A DNA stretch of 64,000 nucleotides from Loktanella sp. S4079 (GTDB lineage Bacteria > Pseudomonadota > Alphaproteobacteria > Rhodobacterales > Rhodobacteraceae), in the NCBI RefSeq assembly GCF_000967725.1, contig NZ_JXYE01000001.1, positions 156,477 through 220,476 on the forward strand. The letters run 5' to 3'. Under the pieces are notes generated by a model. The model did not search any database. It saw nothing but the letters and a program-made list of their open reading frames with translations, and had not been told where the DNA came from. Position numbers and translations under genes: made by a program. Positions 1 to 10,009 of the stretch are shown here, piece after piece. Each line of letters begins with the position of its first letter. Within the stretch, counting starts at the first letter, position 1.

Positions 1-1274
1 TCCGAAAACAGCCATTTCGACAGGACGACTTTTTGCTGATTGCCGCCTGATAGGTTCACCGTCTCTTGTTCAATCGAACTGGATTTAATGTTTAATCGGT
101 CGCGATATTGGTTGCCAACTGCCGCTTCTTTGGCGCTGTTGACGACGATCCCATTGGCCACACCTTCGAGATCAGCAAGCGGCACGTTGCGCCGGATCGT
201 ATCATCTAAAACAAGGCCGTAGGTCTTGCGATCTTCTGTCGCGTAGGCAAGCCCGGCGTTGATCGCGCTGCGCACGTTGGGCATCTGCACAGGTGTGCCA
301 TTCATCAGCACCTCACCCCGGATATTTGCGCCGTAACTGCCGCCAAACAGTGACATCGCCAGCTCTGTCCGGCCTGCCCCCATAAGGCCCGCAATGCCCA
401 GAACCTCGCCCTTTTTCACGTTGAACGAGACATCTTTGACCACCTCGCGCTCTGCGTGAAGCGGATGGGTCACGCACCAGTTCTTGACCTCCATCGCGAT
501 CTCATCACGCGCATGTGGGATGCGTGGCGGATAGCGATCATCAAGCGAACGCCCAACCATATCGCGGATAATATCGTCTTCGCTTATGCCCGCACTGCAA
601 TCCAACCGCGACACGGCAGTGCCGTCACGGATCACTGTAATCGTATCGGCGACGCGCGAAATTTCGTTCAGTTTGTGCGAAATCAGGATCGAGGTAATGC
701 CCCGCGCTTTGAACTCGAGCAGCAGGTCCAGCAGCTTTTCACTGTCGGTTTCATTAAGCGACGACGTCGGTTCATCCAAAATCAAAAGACGCACGTTTTT
801 CGACAGCGCTTTGGCAATTTCGACCAATTGCTGCTTACCAAGACCCAAGTTGTCGACAATTGTGTCGGGGTGTTCGTGTAAACCAACGCGCTCTAGAACT
901 TCGGCGGCACCTTCGCGGGTTTGGCGCCAATCAATCACGCCACGTTGCGCGCGCTCATTTCCCAAAAAGATATTCTCGGCCACAGACAAGAGCGGAACCA
1001 GCGCCAGTTCTTGGTGGATGATGATGATGCCGTCGCTTTCGCTATCGCGGATACTGCCAAAGCTTTTGACTTCGCCATCATAGACAATATCGCCTGTGTA
1101 GCTGCCATGCGGGTAAACACCCGAAAGCACCTTCATGAGGGTCGATTTACCCGCTCCGTTTTCACCAACTAGGGCGTGAATTTCGCCTTCGGCCACAGAG
1201 AGGCTCACCTGATCGAGCGCTTTGACACCGGGAAATTCCTTGGTGATGGCGCGCATTTCTAAGATTGTAGACAT
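1..1274 (-). CDS. mmsA: Multiple-sugar ABC transporter ATP-binding protein, partial (3' end off the left edge)
   Basis: This is a tandem-ATPase subunit of a CUT2 monosaccharide importer, of the GguA/MmsA type that partners ChvE. The reading frame opens at ATG 1274 (begins [10 protein letters not shown]) and is still open at base 1, so about 424 of the roughly 510 residues usual for the family are present. The first nucleotide-binding domain has Walker A GENGAGKS near residues 38-45 and a degenerate signature (LGLGKQQ), as is usual for the first half of these proteins. The second domain shows the strong signature LSGGNQQK just before the edge. It lies 109 bp downstream of chvE on the same strand. 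The permease gene (mmsB/gguB) is expected beyond the left edge. Confidence 0.93.
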   Translation of the reverse strand, partial: MSTILEMRAITKEFPGVKALDQVSLSVAEGEIHALVGENGAGKSTLMKVLSGVYPHGSYTGDIVYDGEVKSFGSIRDSESDGIIIIHQELALVPLLSVAENIFLGNERAQRGVIDWRQTREGAAEVLERVGLHEHPDTIVDNLGLGKQQLVEIAKALSKNVRLLILDEPTSSLNETDSEKLLDLLLEFKARGITSILISHKLNEISRVADTITVIRDGTAVSRLDCSAGISEDDIIRDMVGRSLDDRYPPRIPHARDEIAMEVKNWCVTHPLHAEREVVKDVSFNVKKGEVLGIAGLMGAGRTELAMSLFGGSYGANIRGEVLMNGTPVQMPNVRSAINAGLAYATEDRKTYGLVLDDTIRRNVPLADLEGVANGIVVNSAKEAAVGNQYRDRLNIKSSSIEQETVNLSGGNQQKVVLSKWLFS

Positions 1275-1304
1275 TCAAATTGCTCTCGTATGAGCTGAAA
1301 GAGG

Positions 1305-1342
1305 TGGTTCCCGCCGAAAGATTTGGGAACAAGCGGGAACCA
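1305..1342 (-). promoter_or_regulatory. Stem-loop between chvE and mmsA
   Basis: TGGTTCCCGC (1305-1314) pairs perfectly with GCGGGAACCA (1333-1342) across an 18-base loop. A second, weaker TGGCGG/CCGCCA hairpin follows at about 1346-1370. No T-tract follows on the minus strand. It sits between the binding-protein gene and the ATPase gene, the usual place for an mRNA-stabilising or partial-termination hairpin that raises binding-protein expression. The role is inferred. Confidence 0.5.
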
Positions 1343-1383
1343 AGTTGGCGGCAGGCAGGGTACCCGCCACCAGGGAGACACGG

Positions 1384-2445
1384 TTACTCGATCTGATCTG
1401 CGGTGTAGTAACCGCCGTCGATCAGTACGGATTCCCAGTTTTCGACAGTCACAGCGACCGGCTCTAGCAGGTACGATGGAACAACTTTGACGCCGTTATC
1501 GTATGTCGTGGTGTCGTTGATTTCCGGCTCACCATCGTTCAGCAGCGCCTCGACCATACCCACGGTGACACGGGCAAGTTCGCGCGTATCTTTAAAGATG
1601 GTTGAGTATTGCTCGCCCGCGATCATGGATTTGACCGATGGCACCTCGGCGTCTTGGCCAGATACAATTGGCATCAACATATCGCCGGAACCATATCCAA
1701 CGCCCTTGAGCGAAGACAGAATCCCGATCGACAGACCGTCATAAGGTGATAGCACCCCGTGGACTTTTGCATCGGTGTAGTTTGCAGACAAAAGGTTATC
1801 CATGCGCGCCTGCGCCACAGATCCGTCCCAGCGCAAAGTACCAACAGTATCCATACCCATCTGGCCAGACTGGATCACGATATCACCTGAATCGATCAGC
1901 GGCTGCAGTACAGACATCGCGCCATCATAAAAGAAATAGGCGTTGTTATCGTCTGGGCTGCCACCAAATAGCTCGACATTCCACGGCTTTTCATTTGGGA
2001 ACCGCGCGTTCAGGCCGTCAACAACAGTCGTCGCCTGCTGGACGCCCACCTTAAAGTTATCGAATGTCGCATAGTAGCTGACATCGCCACTGTCTCGGAT
2101 CAAGCGGTCATAGGCCACAACTTCGATGTCTGATGCCGCGGCATTTGCCAGCGCATTCGACAGTGTCGTGCCATCAATCGCAGCGATTACCAAAACATCC
2201 ACACCTTTGGTGATCATGTTTTCGATCTGCGCAAGCTGGTTGGGAATGTCATCTTCTGCGTATTGCAGATCAACTTCATAGCCTGCGGCCTCGAACTGCT
2301 GCACCATGTTTTCGCCATCAGCAATCCAGCGTGCCGAAGATTTCGTTGGCATCGCAATTCCAACAAATCCCGCGTCCTGCGCAATCGCGCTCGATCCAAA
2401 CGCAACCAACGCGGTGGTCGCGAGAATAGTCTTAAAACCAGTCAT
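1384..2445 (-). CDS. chvE: Periplasmic multiple-sugar-binding protein ChvE
   Basis: This is the substrate-binding lipid-free periplasmic component of a monosaccharide ABC importer (peripla_BP_4 fold). Close relatives bind galactose, arabinose, xylose, glucose and uronic acids. ATG 2445 is chosen over upstream codons because GGGAGG sits just before it and it opens a signal peptide of about 22 residues ending near AIAQ. The mature protein is about 330 residues, and the whole product of 353 residues matches family length. It is followed by mmsA and is divergent from a GbpR-type regulator, the same arrangement known for chvE/gbpR in Agrobacterium and Azospirillum. A uronate-binding role would suit the pectin genes downstream of gbpR, but that is inference. 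Confidence 0.92.
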   Translation of the reverse strand: MTGFKTILATTALVAFGSSAIAQDAGFVGIAMPTKSSARWIADGENMVQQFEAAGYEVDLQYAEDDIPNQLAQIENMITKGVDVLVIAAIDGTTLSNALANAAASDIEVVAYDRLIRDSGDVSYYATFDNFKVGVQQATTVVDGLNARFPNEKPWNVELFGGSPDDNNAYFFYDGAMSVLQPLIDSGDIVIQSGQMGMDTVGTLRWDGSVAQARMDNLLSANYTDAKVHGVLSPYDGLSIGILSSLKGVGYGSGDMLMPIVSGQDAEVPSVKSMIAGEQYSTIFKDTRELARVTVGMVEALLNDGEPEINDTTTYDNGVKVVPSYLLEPVAVTVENWESVLIDGGYYTADQIE

Positions 2446-2460
2446 TTCTTTCCTCCCTAG

Positions 2461-2492
2461 CGCATCGCAGCAGGTCAATCACGCTCGATGCG
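2461..2492. promoter_or_regulatory. Inverted repeat in the chvE leader
   Basis: CGCATCG (2461-2467) and CGATGCG (2486-2492) form an inverted repeat with an 18-base spacer directly upstream of the chvE ribosome-binding site. It could be a leader hairpin or a regulator site in the 191-bp divergent chvE/gbpR control region. Only the repeat itself is seen. Confidence 0.3.
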
Positions 2493-2636
2493 ATCTGCGT
2501 ATGTGCCCGTGTGCAGAGTCAATTCTCCATCCCCAACGCAAACGGCACGGGCGGCACAGTCGCAATCTTTGTCATTGCAATCAAATCAGGAATCAGCCAC
2601 TGGATATATCAAATATGGTATGAATAGGCCCACCCG

Positions 2637-3596
2637 ATGACGAATACAGCAGGCAAAACAGCGCGGCTAATCCAGCGCGGATTGCGGTTTTCGCAACTAC
2701 GGCTAATCGTGGGTATCGCTGACACGGGACAAATTTCGACGGCGGCACAGCAGCTTGGCATGACACAACCCGCCGCATCGCGGTTGCTGTCAGAGCTGGA
2801 AAAAACAGCGGATTGCAAGCTCTATGAACGCCACCCGCGCGGGGTCACACTGACCGAAGCTGGGGTTCTGCTTGCCGCGCATGCGCGCACAACATTGCAA
2901 GAGCTCGACAATGCCTATGATGAAATCGCGCTGATCAATAGCGGTGCACGTGGGGTGGTGCGGATCGGCACTGTGACGGGGCCGGGGCTTGAGATTATTT
3001 TGCCAATCGTCCGCGAACTACGTGTGACCTACCCCGACATTGAATTCGATGTTCTGGTGGACACGTCTGACAAACTATCCGAGGCCTTGCTGAGCCATGA
3101 TCTCGATTTCTATATCGGGCGGCTGTTGGGAAATACGGACCCGCGCAGTGTGACCATGCGCCCAATTGGCCCAGAACCCGTCGCGCTGGTTGTCAGGAAT
3201 GATCACCCGCTGTTACGCAAAGCTGATCTCTCGCTCGAGGATTGCCTTGCTTATGATTGGGTCATGCAGGCACCCAATGGGTTGATGCGTTCCGCCACAG
3301 AACACTATCTGCTAGAGCACGGGCACAAGCCGCCCGCCCGCGTGCTCAGCACCTCTTCGCTCTTGCTGACGCTAGGATTGGTCAGCGACACCAATGCGAT
3401 TGCGCCCATTGCCCGCTCGGTGGCTGAACTGTTTATCAACCCCAAGCAACTGGGCGCGAACCTAAAGGTTTTGAACGTCGCAAACGATATGACAGTGCGG
3501 GCCTATTCACTTGTTCAACGGCGCGGCTCTGACCCAAGTCCCGCCGTGCGCCGGGTTTTACAGCAACTCGAAATTCGTCTCGATCAGATATCGTAG
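2637..3596 (+). CDS. gbpR: LysR-family regulator, GbpR type
   Basis: This is a 319-residue LysR-type transcription factor with a winged helix-turn-helix at about residues 18-76 and a sugar-responsive periplasmic-binding-like effector domain after residue 95. It has the GbpR-subfamily look, including the GALRGVVRIGTV-like junction and the position next to chvE. It is transcribed divergently from chvE, which strongly suggests it controls chvE-mmsAB in response to the bound sugar. ATG 2637 is used; the ribosome-binding site is weak. Its 3' end overlaps by 13 bp the converging end of the pectin methylesterase gene, so no terminator separates them. Confidence 0.85.
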   Translation: MTNTAGKTARLIQRGLRFSQLRLIVGIADTGQISTAAQQLGMTQPAASRLLSELEKTADCKLYERHPRGVTLTEAGVLLAAHARTTLQELDNAYDEIALINSGARGVVRIGTVTGPGLEIILPIVRELRVTYPDIEFDVLVDTSDKLSEALLSHDLDFYIGRLLGNTDPRSVTMRPIGPEPVALVVRNDHPLLRKADLSLEDCLAYDWVMQAPNGLMRSATEHYLLEHGHKPPARVLSTSSLLLTLGLVSDTNAIAPIARSVAELFINPKQLGANLKVLNVANDMTVRAYSLVQRRGSDPSPAVRRVLQQLEIRLDQIS

Positions 3597-4963
3597 TTTT
3601 CGAACTCTGCGAGCAACACAGTTTCTGGCGGGATATCGGATAGGTCAACGTCTTGCTCGGCCAACCAGCCATCAAGGTGCCTGAACAAATCGGCGCATGT
3701 CAATTGAACAGGCCGAAACCGCGCATTCCACGGACCCGGTTCATAGTTTCCGTCACGATCAAACTGTCCCCCATTCCAATCGTCCCACGGGGCAGCAGGA
3801 TTGATATGCCGGCCAATACCTGATCGCAAAATCACACATTTTCCAACGGCCTCTAACGTGGCACGGCTAATCGTTCCGGTTGGCGGGGTGTATTCCGATT
3901 GCTCTGCGATAATGCACTGGTAGCCCGGAACCGTTGGGGTGCCGTAGGGCGTGGCGCGCACGGCCTCGAACCACTGACGCCCCAGACTAAAGCGACCAGC
4001 GTGTGCGTTGTCGCTGTTATCATGGGCAAAAGTGCAGTGATCAAAAACGAACCCAAATGGCGTCCGAATATTCGTGCTGGGCGCCGCGACCCAGGAATGT
4101 AACGCCCGTGACCCGCGCGAGACTATTGTACAGGCCGTGAAATATGCGGTCGTCTGTCCAAAGATAAAATCCACATCCCCTGCAATCTTGCAGCCCCGAA
4201 AATACGAACGCACCGTTGTAAACGGCGCAGGTGATTTCAGATAAAGCGTGTCCTGATAGCTTTCGAGGTTCAAGTTTTCGCAATGCACACGGTCTGCGCC
4301 TGCCACCAGCAGCGCTACGGCCTGATGCTGCCCGGTGCTTTGCTGAAATGCCGCGCGCGTTTTTCCTGTCTCGTCATCGGCAGGCAGCCGATCTGCGTTG
4401 TAGGTATTTTTCAAAGTCAAATGCCGCAGCTGGCAATCGTCGTTTTCGATCCGCAGAACCGAGGCATTCGCCGTCGTGATTTTATCCTTACCCGCGATCC
4501 GATCAAAGATTGCGCGGATCGATACGTGATGATCCCGAAATCGCTCTGAAAACCGCTGATGGTATTCGTCCCCCGGCATTTCTGCGTCGATATCTGCACA
4601 TATCACAGTTTTGGCTGGGTCAGGGTGTACGCCAAACAGGGTAAATGGCACCGATTGCCCATTCCATCTCAGTGATGGAACGTAAACCGGCCCCTCGTAT
4701 ACGCCGGGTTCAAGACCGATATATATCCGCTCGGCCCCTGCGCATTCAGTAACGGCGCGGTTGATCACCTCGGCAAGCCCGACATCTGGCGTCGCGATAT
4801 ACTTGGGCGTTACCATTTGATGCCCTGCCATAAACGCGTCATCCCATGGGTGCCACGGGTCATCACGTTCGTTCCCTGCGCGGCCGGTCTTGCCCAAGAC
4901 AATTTCCGGCGCATAATCAGCGGCTTGCACTGGGGTAAGCTGGGGTCTGTATTTATGAACCAA
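3584..4963 (-). CDS. Pectin methylesterase (CE8), predicted cytoplasmic
   Basis: This carbohydrate esterase family 8 enzyme removes methyl esters from polygalacturonate. The right-handed beta-helix signatures are present: YQDTLYLKS (about residues 236-244), GDVDFIFG with a catalytic Asp (about 265) and LGRQW (about 327-331), so the active site looks complete. No signal peptide is seen, so it probably works on imported oligogalacturonides inside the cell. No ATG is available. TTG 4963, overlapping the upstream stop by 11 bp and preceded by AAGG, is preferred over TTG 4999, which has no ribosome-binding site. It is the last gene of the GH4-ABC-GH28-GH105 operon. The function is secure; the start is not. 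Confidence 0.85.
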   Translation of the reverse strand: MVHKYRPQLTPVQAADYAPEIVLGKTGRAGNERDDPWHPWDDAFMAGHQMVTPKYIATPDVGLAEVINRAVTECAGAERIYIGLEPGVYEGPVYVPSLRWNGQSVPFTLFGVHPDPAKTVICADIDAEMPGDEYHQRFSERFRDHHVSIRAIFDRIAGKDKITTANASVLRIENDDCQLRHLTLKNTYNADRLPADDETGKTRAAFQQSTGQHQAVALLVAGADRVHCENLNLESYQDTLYLKSPAPFTTVRSYFRGCKIAGDVDFIFGQTTAYFTACTIVSRGSRALHSWVAAPSTNIRTPFGFVFDHCTFAHDNSDNAHAGRFSLGRQWFEAVRATPYGTPTVPGYQCIIAEQSEYTPPTGTISRATLEAVGKCVILRSGIGRHINPAAPWDDWNGGQFDRDGNYEPGPWNARFRPVQLTCADLFRHLDGWLAEQDVDLSDIPPETVLLAEFENYDI

Positions 4964-6041
4964 CGGCTTTGGCCTTATTCGCCTCGAGTGACAGAGCAAA
5001 GGTTGTGATCAGGGGCGAAACACCTTTTGGGTCGTCGGTACAAACCCGTTCGCTCACGTAATATTCGGCCGTGCCGTCACGATAGCGCCCTTCAAACGGG
5101 CCAAGGCCTGCAACCCAACACATATCATACATCTCGAGCTGGCCGTCGGCACGACGGCGCACGGTTTGATCCAGCAAAGTATCAATCAGCCCGTCATAGA
5201 TCGGTGGCACGATTCCCAGACGCGATGCCTTGACCAACGCATAAACGAACATCGCAGATGCCGAGGATTCTTGATAGTTTCCGGCAAGATCGGGGCGGTC
5301 GATAACCTGCAACCACAACCCATCGGGCTGCCGCAGAGCATAGATATTCTCAAGCAATGCGATTGTATCTTGGCGAAGCGGGGCAAATTCGGCCTCGGTA
5401 ACCATTTCGGCTAAATCAACCAGTGCCATCGCTACCCAGCCGATCGCGCGCGACCAGAACGCTGGCGAATGCCCAGTTTCCTTGTCCGCCCAAGGCTGCA
5501 TGCGTGCCTCGTCAAAGGCATGGGCAAACAGCCCAGTTCCCGGAACACGCGTATGCTGCAAGGCCGTTGCGACTTGGGTCAATGAATCCGCGACCAAAGC
5601 CTGATCGCCGCGCGCCTTGCCATAGCCGACCTGAAACGTCGGCCCCATATAAAGACCGTCCAACCAGATCTGCCAAGGATAGCGTAACTTGTGCCAGTAA
5701 ACGCCAGATTTGGTGCGCGGGTGATGTTGCAATTGCAGCGCCAGATAGTCAGCCGCTGTCATATATTTAGGATCACCTGTCTGGGCATGTAGATACAACA
5801 GCGCCCGCCCAGATAGGATATGATCAATGTTGTATTCAGACGGATCATACCCAACGGGCAGGGACGCATCCGTCAACTGACCATCGACCAATCGCTGAAG
5901 ATGCGCGAGCCAGCGGTCCTCGCCGGTTGCCTGATGCATTGCCTCGAGGCCGCGATAGACCAGCCCGTCTTCGTAGCACCAAGACCCACCTTTATAATAT
6001 TGGTGGTCTCTGGCGTATGCGTCGAAATATTCGGTGAGCAT
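4953..6041 (-). CDS. Unsaturated rhamnogalacturonyl/uronyl hydrolase, GH105
   Basis: GH105 (YteR/RhiN-like) enzymes hydrolyse the 4,5-unsaturated uronate that pectin or rhamnogalacturonan lyases leave at the non-reducing end, releasing an unsaturated monouronate for the KdgF/KduI route. The 362-residue product has the (alpha/alpha)6-barrel pattern and the WLDGLYMGPTF motif (about residues 126-136) carrying the predicted catalytic Asp near 128. There is no signal peptide, so it is cytoplasmic. ATG 6041 lies 2 bp after the GH28 stop and is preceded by AAGAGGA, which fits translational coupling. The substrate may be oligogalacturonide or another unsaturated uronide; the family alone does not decide. 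Confidence 0.88.
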   Translation of the reverse strand: MLTEYFDAYARDHQYYKGGSWCYEDGLVYRGLEAMHQATGEDRWLAHLQRLVDGQLTDASLPVGYDPSEYNIDHILSGRALLYLHAQTGDPKYMTAADYLALQLQHHPRTKSGVYWHKLRYPWQIWLDGLYMGPTFQVGYGKARGDQALVADSLTQVATALQHTRVPGTGLFAHAFDEARMQPWADKETGHSPAFWSRAIGWVAMALVDLAEMVTEAEFAPLRQDTIALLENIYALRQPDGLWLQVIDRPDLAGNYQESSASAMFVYALVKASRLGIVPPIYDGLIDTLLDQTVRRRADGQLEMYDMCWVAGLGPFEGRYRDGTAEYYVSERVCTDDPKGVSPLITTFALSLEANKAKAVGS

Positions 6042-6043
6042 GG

Positions 6044-7543
6044 CTACATATCCTCTTGCGAAAGAAGCGTCAGGTCGCCGTCCAACCTGGCAAATTCGGT
6101 GATAATTCCGGCATGGCGTTCGGGGCTGACGTGGCTGGCCATCAGGGGTACGCCCGGCGTTGCGTCAGGATCGTATGACACCCAGAAGCCATCAATAGAG
6201 ATCCCAGAAATGGGTGCCTCGGGCAGCCCCAAGAGAGCAGCAGCAGCATGCTGCACGCCCTTGGCCATTACGTTCTTGAGCGAAATATCAGTGATCAATG
6301 GGGTCGTTTCGTCCACGGGCGCTGGTTCACGCGATTGGACGGCCTCACTGCGCCCATCTGGATCACAGAAATAGAACGCATTGACCGCAAGCGGCGTTGC
6401 CACGCCTTCCATATGCACCATATCAAGCGCGATCCGCGCGACCTTACCCCCGCGACCACGACGGGTCTTGATCCGGACACCGCGGTCCGTCCCGATAAAG
6501 CTGCAACGGCTGATCGCGACATCTGTGATGTCTCCGCTCATCTCTGAACCCAGCACCACGGCACCGTGCCCACGCTCCATCAAGCAATTGCGGATATTGA
6601 GGCCAGTCGTCGGCGCGAGGTGATTGTTTTCGCCCTGACGGCGTTTACCCGATTTGACTGCGATACAGTCGTCGCCAACCGTGATGCGTAAACCAACGAC
6701 CTGTGTGTCCACACAGCTTTCGGGGTTGAATCCATCTGTATTCGGGCTGTCGGGCGGGTTTTGGATAAACATCGCTGCAGCCGTCAGTTTCTGACAGTGG
6801 AACGGATGCACCGTCCACGACGGAGAATTTGCAACGGTAATCCCGCTTAAGGTTACGTTCTGGCAATGGGCCAAGAACAGCGTGCGCGGGCGGCGGGCCC
6901 CATCGCGGGTTTCTTTGGGCCAATCCCACCAGTCGCCACGATCACCGCCACCATCAATCCGGCCCAGTCCGGTAATTGTCAGATTCTGACAACCGATGGC
7001 GGTCACGGGCGCGGCAAAGCTATCTTCGGGGAGGCCTTCCCATGTTCCGACGTTTACACCTTGGTCATTCCACGCGGGCAGAATTGGCCAACCTGCACGA
7101 TCACCGGGTGCTGCGATTTCTGCTCCGTGAGCGAGGTAAAGCGTCATATCGCTGCGCAAAAATATTGGCCTTGAGACATACCGCCCCGGCGGCACATAGA
7201 GCGTCCCACCGATGGGCACGGCCGAGATGGCATTGGCAAATGCTTCTGCATTATCGGCCAATCCAACATCCGCTCCGTGATCGGTAATATCCACCAGCCC
7301 GCTACAGGGGGCTGTTTGGAATGTCGCGACACCTTTGCCAGTTCGGAGCTCGTAATTCGTATCAGGCTCTAACCCATCCAAAACCACCGGTACTGTATTG
7401 GCCGCACCTGTTTGGACCGGGTCATTGCCAGCCTTGGCCAAGGACCACGCGATCGGTTCTTGCAGGTGATAGAGCGCCACGTTTGGCGCGAGCAGTACCG
7501 TAGCCGTGCGCGAGGTCACGGCAATGATTTCTATTGCAGACAT
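6044..7543 (-). CDS. Polygalacturonase-type glycosidase, GH28
   Basis: This GH28 beta-helix enzyme hydrolyses alpha-1,4-galacturonan, probably exo-acting on imported oligomers because no signal peptide is present. All four family signatures are visible: NTDG (about residues 268-271), GDD (290-292), GHG (325-327) and RIK (357-359), so the catalytic Asp residues and His are retained. An N-terminal segment of about 80 residues resembles the small beta-sandwich found before some exo-polygalacturonases. ATG 7543 is chosen because the upstream ATG at 7579 lies inside a strong hairpin, although no clear ribosome-binding site precedes 7543. It lies between the binding-protein gene and GH105 in the operon. 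Confidence 0.88.
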   Translation of the reverse strand: MSAIEIIAVTSRTATVLLAPNVALYHLQEPIAWSLAKAGNDPVQTGAANTVPVVLDGLEPDTNYELRTGKGVATFQTAPCSGLVDITDHGADVGLADNAEAFANAISAVPIGGTLYVPPGRYVSRPIFLRSDMTLYLAHGAEIAAPGDRAGWPILPAWNDQGVNVGTWEGLPEDSFAAPVTAIGCQNLTITGLGRIDGGGDRGDWWDWPKETRDGARRPRTLFLAHCQNVTLSGITVANSPSWTVHPFHCQKLTAAAMFIQNPPDSPNTDGFNPESCVDTQVVGLRITVGDDCIAVKSGKRRQGENNHLAPTTGLNIRNCLMERGHGAVVLGSEMSGDITDVAISRCSFIGTDRGVRIKTRRGRGGKVARIALDMVHMEGVATPLAVNAFYFCDPDGRSEAVQSREPAPVDETTPLITDISLKNVMAKGVQHAAAALLGLPEAPISGISIDGFWVSYDPDATPGVPLMASHVSPERHAGIITEFARLDGDLTLLSQEDM

Positions 7544-7566
7544 GGGTTTGCCAATTTGGTTTGTGG

Positions 7567-7594
7567 GATGGCGCCGCATCGTCGCGGCGCCATC
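7567..7594 (-). promoter_or_regulatory. Stem-loop after the oligosaccharide-binding-protein gene
   Basis: GATGGCGCCGC (7567-7577) and GCGGCGCCATC (7584-7594) are perfect inverted 11-base arms with a 6-base loop. It lies 11 bp past the binding-protein stop codon and before GH28. No T-run follows. It probably protects or attenuates the transcript so that the binding protein is made in excess of the downstream hydrolases. Confidence 0.65.
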
Positions 7595-7604
7595 AATCGG
7601 TTAT

Positions 7605-8870
7605 TTATTTGATGTCAGCGAGCGCTTCTTCGATCCCGTAAAGCATGTCGTCAGCCGCTGTTTCCGCGTCGATTTCACCGTAGGCAAATAGCTCTAGGTT
7701 ATCGGTCATCGCTGAACGCACATCTGGGTGCTCCATGAATGGGTGGATCGCTGGGCCTTCGGCGTCCAAAACAAGCTGCTGTGCCGCAGTCTGTTCCGGC
7801 TTAATCGCACCTGCATCGCTCAGCAGGGCTTTGGCCGCGCTAGAGCTAGGAACACCGCGCGCCGTTGCCATTGCGGCCACGCCTTCGGGCTCGTTTAGCA
7901 GGCAATTCAACACCTCGGCAGCCGCCTGTTGATGCTCCGAATTAGCCGAGATCGAGAACACCATCGACGATTTGCGATAGATGCCCTCGGTCTGCTGGCC
8001 ATCCTGGGAGAGGATGCCTGTGTAGACGATCTCTTGGCCTTCATCCAAAGGATCAGAGATTTTGAAATAGGTTGAATCCCACTGGTAAGTGCCCGCGATT
8101 TCGCCGCGCGACCAACGCGGGTTTTCGTGCAGCGCAACGTTGCCCGCCGCGGCGCGGTCACGCCAGCTTTCGATCACGTGGTTGTCGACCATTGCTTGAT
8201 ACATCTCGATAGCATCAACCAGTTCTTCTTTGGTCCACATGATTTCGTTGGTGGCCGGATCGATGAGTGGCTTGCCTGTCTTTTGCGTACCGTAAAGCGT
8301 GATGATCAACGACGCGTCCAGACCTGCGGCCTCGAACGGATAGAAATCTTCGCCCAGTTGATCGCGGAAAACAGGGCCTGCAGCCATCAGTTCATCCCAT
8401 GTCGTCGGAACCTCAAGACCCGCCTGAGCATAGGTGCCAGGGTTAAAGACAAAGAGGCGCCCCGTCGTCGAAACCGATAGGCCGTTCAGCGCACCGTTCA
8501 TTGTGCCCGCTTCGATCTGCGCGGCATCCCAGCTGCTCAGGTCGATGGTGTCAGCATAAGCGTTCATATCGGCAAAGCCCGTGCCGTCAGCCGACAAGAT
8601 TGGCAGCCAAGGCCAGTTGATTTGCATGATGTCTGCTTCGGTGCCGCCAGCAACTTGGGTGACCACCTTCTCAAAGTGCCCGGACCAACCTGTGAATTCT
8701 GGGCTAATCGTGTGGCCGTGCTTGGTGCCGCAAACCTCTAGCGCGGCTTGCGTTGCCGCGTGACGGCTATCGCCACCCCACCAGCTCATGCGGAGCTCCT
8801 CTGCGCCAGCGGACCCGGCCAAGATGGTCGAGGTTAGCGCAACCCCCAGAAGTGTCTTCATATGCGTCAT
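7605..8870 (-). CDS. Oligosaccharide/uronide ABC transporter substrate-binding protein
   Basis: This is a 421-residue family-1 extracellular solute-binding protein (MalE/UgpB-like) that delivers an oligosaccharide to the CUT1 permease pair encoded just upstream. A signal peptide ends near residue 23 (after LAGSAGA). ATG 8870 has GGGAGG at good spacing; an in-frame ATG at 8861 is less well placed. The genes run GH4, permease, permease, ATPase, binding protein, GH28, GH105 and PME, all head to tail, so the likely cargo is oligogalacturonate or unsaturated oligouronate. The cargo is inferred from context. Confidence 0.87.
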   Translation of the reverse strand: MTHMKTLLGVALTSTILAGSAGAEELRMSWWGGDSRHAATQAALEVCGTKHGHTISPEFTGWSGHFEKVVTQVAGGTEADIMQINWPWLPILSADGTGFADMNAYADTIDLSSWDAAQIEAGTMNGALNGLSVSTTGRLFVFNPGTYAQAGLEVPTTWDELMAAGPVFRDQLGEDFYPFEAAGLDASLIITLYGTQKTGKPLIDPATNEIMWTKEELVDAIEMYQAMVDNHVIESWRDRAAAGNVALHENPRWSRGEIAGTYQWDSTYFKISDPLDEGQEIVYTGILSQDGQQTEGIYRKSSMVFSISANSEHQQAAAEVLNCLLNEPEGVAAMATARGVPSSSAAKALLSDAGAIKPEQTAAQQLVLDAEGPAIHPFMEHPDVRSAMTDNLELFAYGEIDAETAADDMLYGIEEALADIK

Positions 8871-8890
8871 TTGGTTTCCTCCCTTTGACG

Positions 8891-10009
8891 TTATTGAGCC
8901 AGCGACACGTTCTCCCCACTGGCCTTATCGAAAATATGCATTTGGGTGCCGGTCGGGCGCAGGCCCACACGGTCACCACGTTGTAATTTCAGGTCAAATT
9001 GCGACGTTGGAACGACCGCGATAAAGGATGCTTCGCCGACAGTGACGTGCACATTGACCTCGTGCCCCATGAATTCGATGTTGTGGATTGTCCCGGAAAA
9101 GGCGTTTTCCTCTCCGTCAGGGGTCAGCGTCATGTGCTGCGGACGGATACCCATTGTCACCGGGCCGGGCGCGGCGTTCAAACGCGCTGCTAGATCAGCA
9201 GGTGCCGTGATCGTCTGCCCCGCGAGCGTCAGTTTCGCCCCGCCATCCAATGATAGTTCTGCATCAGCGAGGTTCATTTCGGGCATGCCAATAAACCCTG
9301 CAACAAAGGCATTCGCTGGCTTTTCATATAGCGTCACAGGATCTGCGACCTGCATGATATGACCGTCTTTCATCACACAAATCCGGTCGCCCATTGTCAT
9401 GGCTTCAACCTGATCGTGGGTCACGTAGATCACGGTCGCGGGGCGACCCTCTTCGCGCAGCCGTTTATGCAGATCCGTGATGCGAACGCGCATTGACGCA
9501 CGTAGTTTTGCATCAAGGTTCGACAGCGGTTCATCGAACAAAAACACCTCTGGGCTTTTGATCAGGGCACGCCCCACGGCGACACGTTGAGCCTGTCCGC
9601 CTGACAATTGCTTGGGCAAACGATCCAAGAGTTCGTCAATCTCAAGAATACCCGATACCTCACCGGTCGATTCCTCGATCTCGTCCTTTGGCTTGCGTTT
9701 TAGCTTTAGCCCGAATGACAGGTTCTTGCGGACCTTCATATGTGGGTAGAGCGCGTAGTTCTGGAACACCATCGCGATACCGCGTTTGCCGGGTGTCAGG
9801 TCGTTGATGATCTTATCGCCGATCCGGATCTCTCCGCCCGAGATGGTCTCTAGCCCGGCAATCATGCGTAGCGTCGTGGATTTGGCACAGCCCGATGGCC
9901 CGACCAGCACCATAAATTCACCGTCTTTCACATCAAGATCAATGCCGTGGACGGCCTTGAACCCATTGCCATACATTTTTTCGACGGATTTTAGTTGCAG
10001 TTCAGCCAT
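8891..10009 (-). CDS. ugpC: Sugar ABC transporter ATP-binding protein (UgpC/MsmK/MalK type)
   Basis: This is the ATPase of the CUT1 importer. At 372 residues it has the ABC domain followed by a C-terminal OB/TOBE regulatory region. Walker A reads GPSGCAKST, with Ala where Gly usually precedes the Lys; the signature LSGGQAQR and Walker B FLFDEP follow. The Ala variant recurs in alphaproteobacterial sugar importers as far as I recall, so it does not imply inactivity. ATG 10009 shares one base with the permease stop (TAATG), so translation is coupled. The gene family is certain; the symbol reflects general family usage rather than a proven substrate. Confidence 0.88.
   Translation of the reverse strand: MAELQLKSVEKMYGNGFKAVHGIDLDVKDGEFMVLVGPSGCAKSTTLRMIAGLETISGGEIRIGDKIINDLTPGKRGIAMVFQNYALYPHMKVRKNLSFGLKLKRKPKDEIEESTGEVSGILEIDELLDRLPKQLSGGQAQRVAVGRALIKSPEVFLFDEPLSNLDAKLRASMRVRITDLHKRLREEGRPATVIYVTHDQVEAMTMGDRICVMKDGHIMQVADPVTLYEKPANAFVAGFIGMPEMNLADAELSLDGGAKLTLAGQTITAPADLAARLNAAPGPVTMGIRPQHMTLTPDGEENAFSGTIHNIEFMGHEVNVHVTVGEASFIAVVPTSQFDLKLQRGDRVGLRPTGTQMHIFDKASGENVSLAQ

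Noticed and set aside
9874..9900. Walker A of the sugar ATPase reads GPSGCAKST, suggesting a dead ATPase
   Set aside because: The remaining motifs are intact and, to my knowledge, the Ala variant is widespread in alphaproteobacterial sugar ATPases, so loss of function is not supported.
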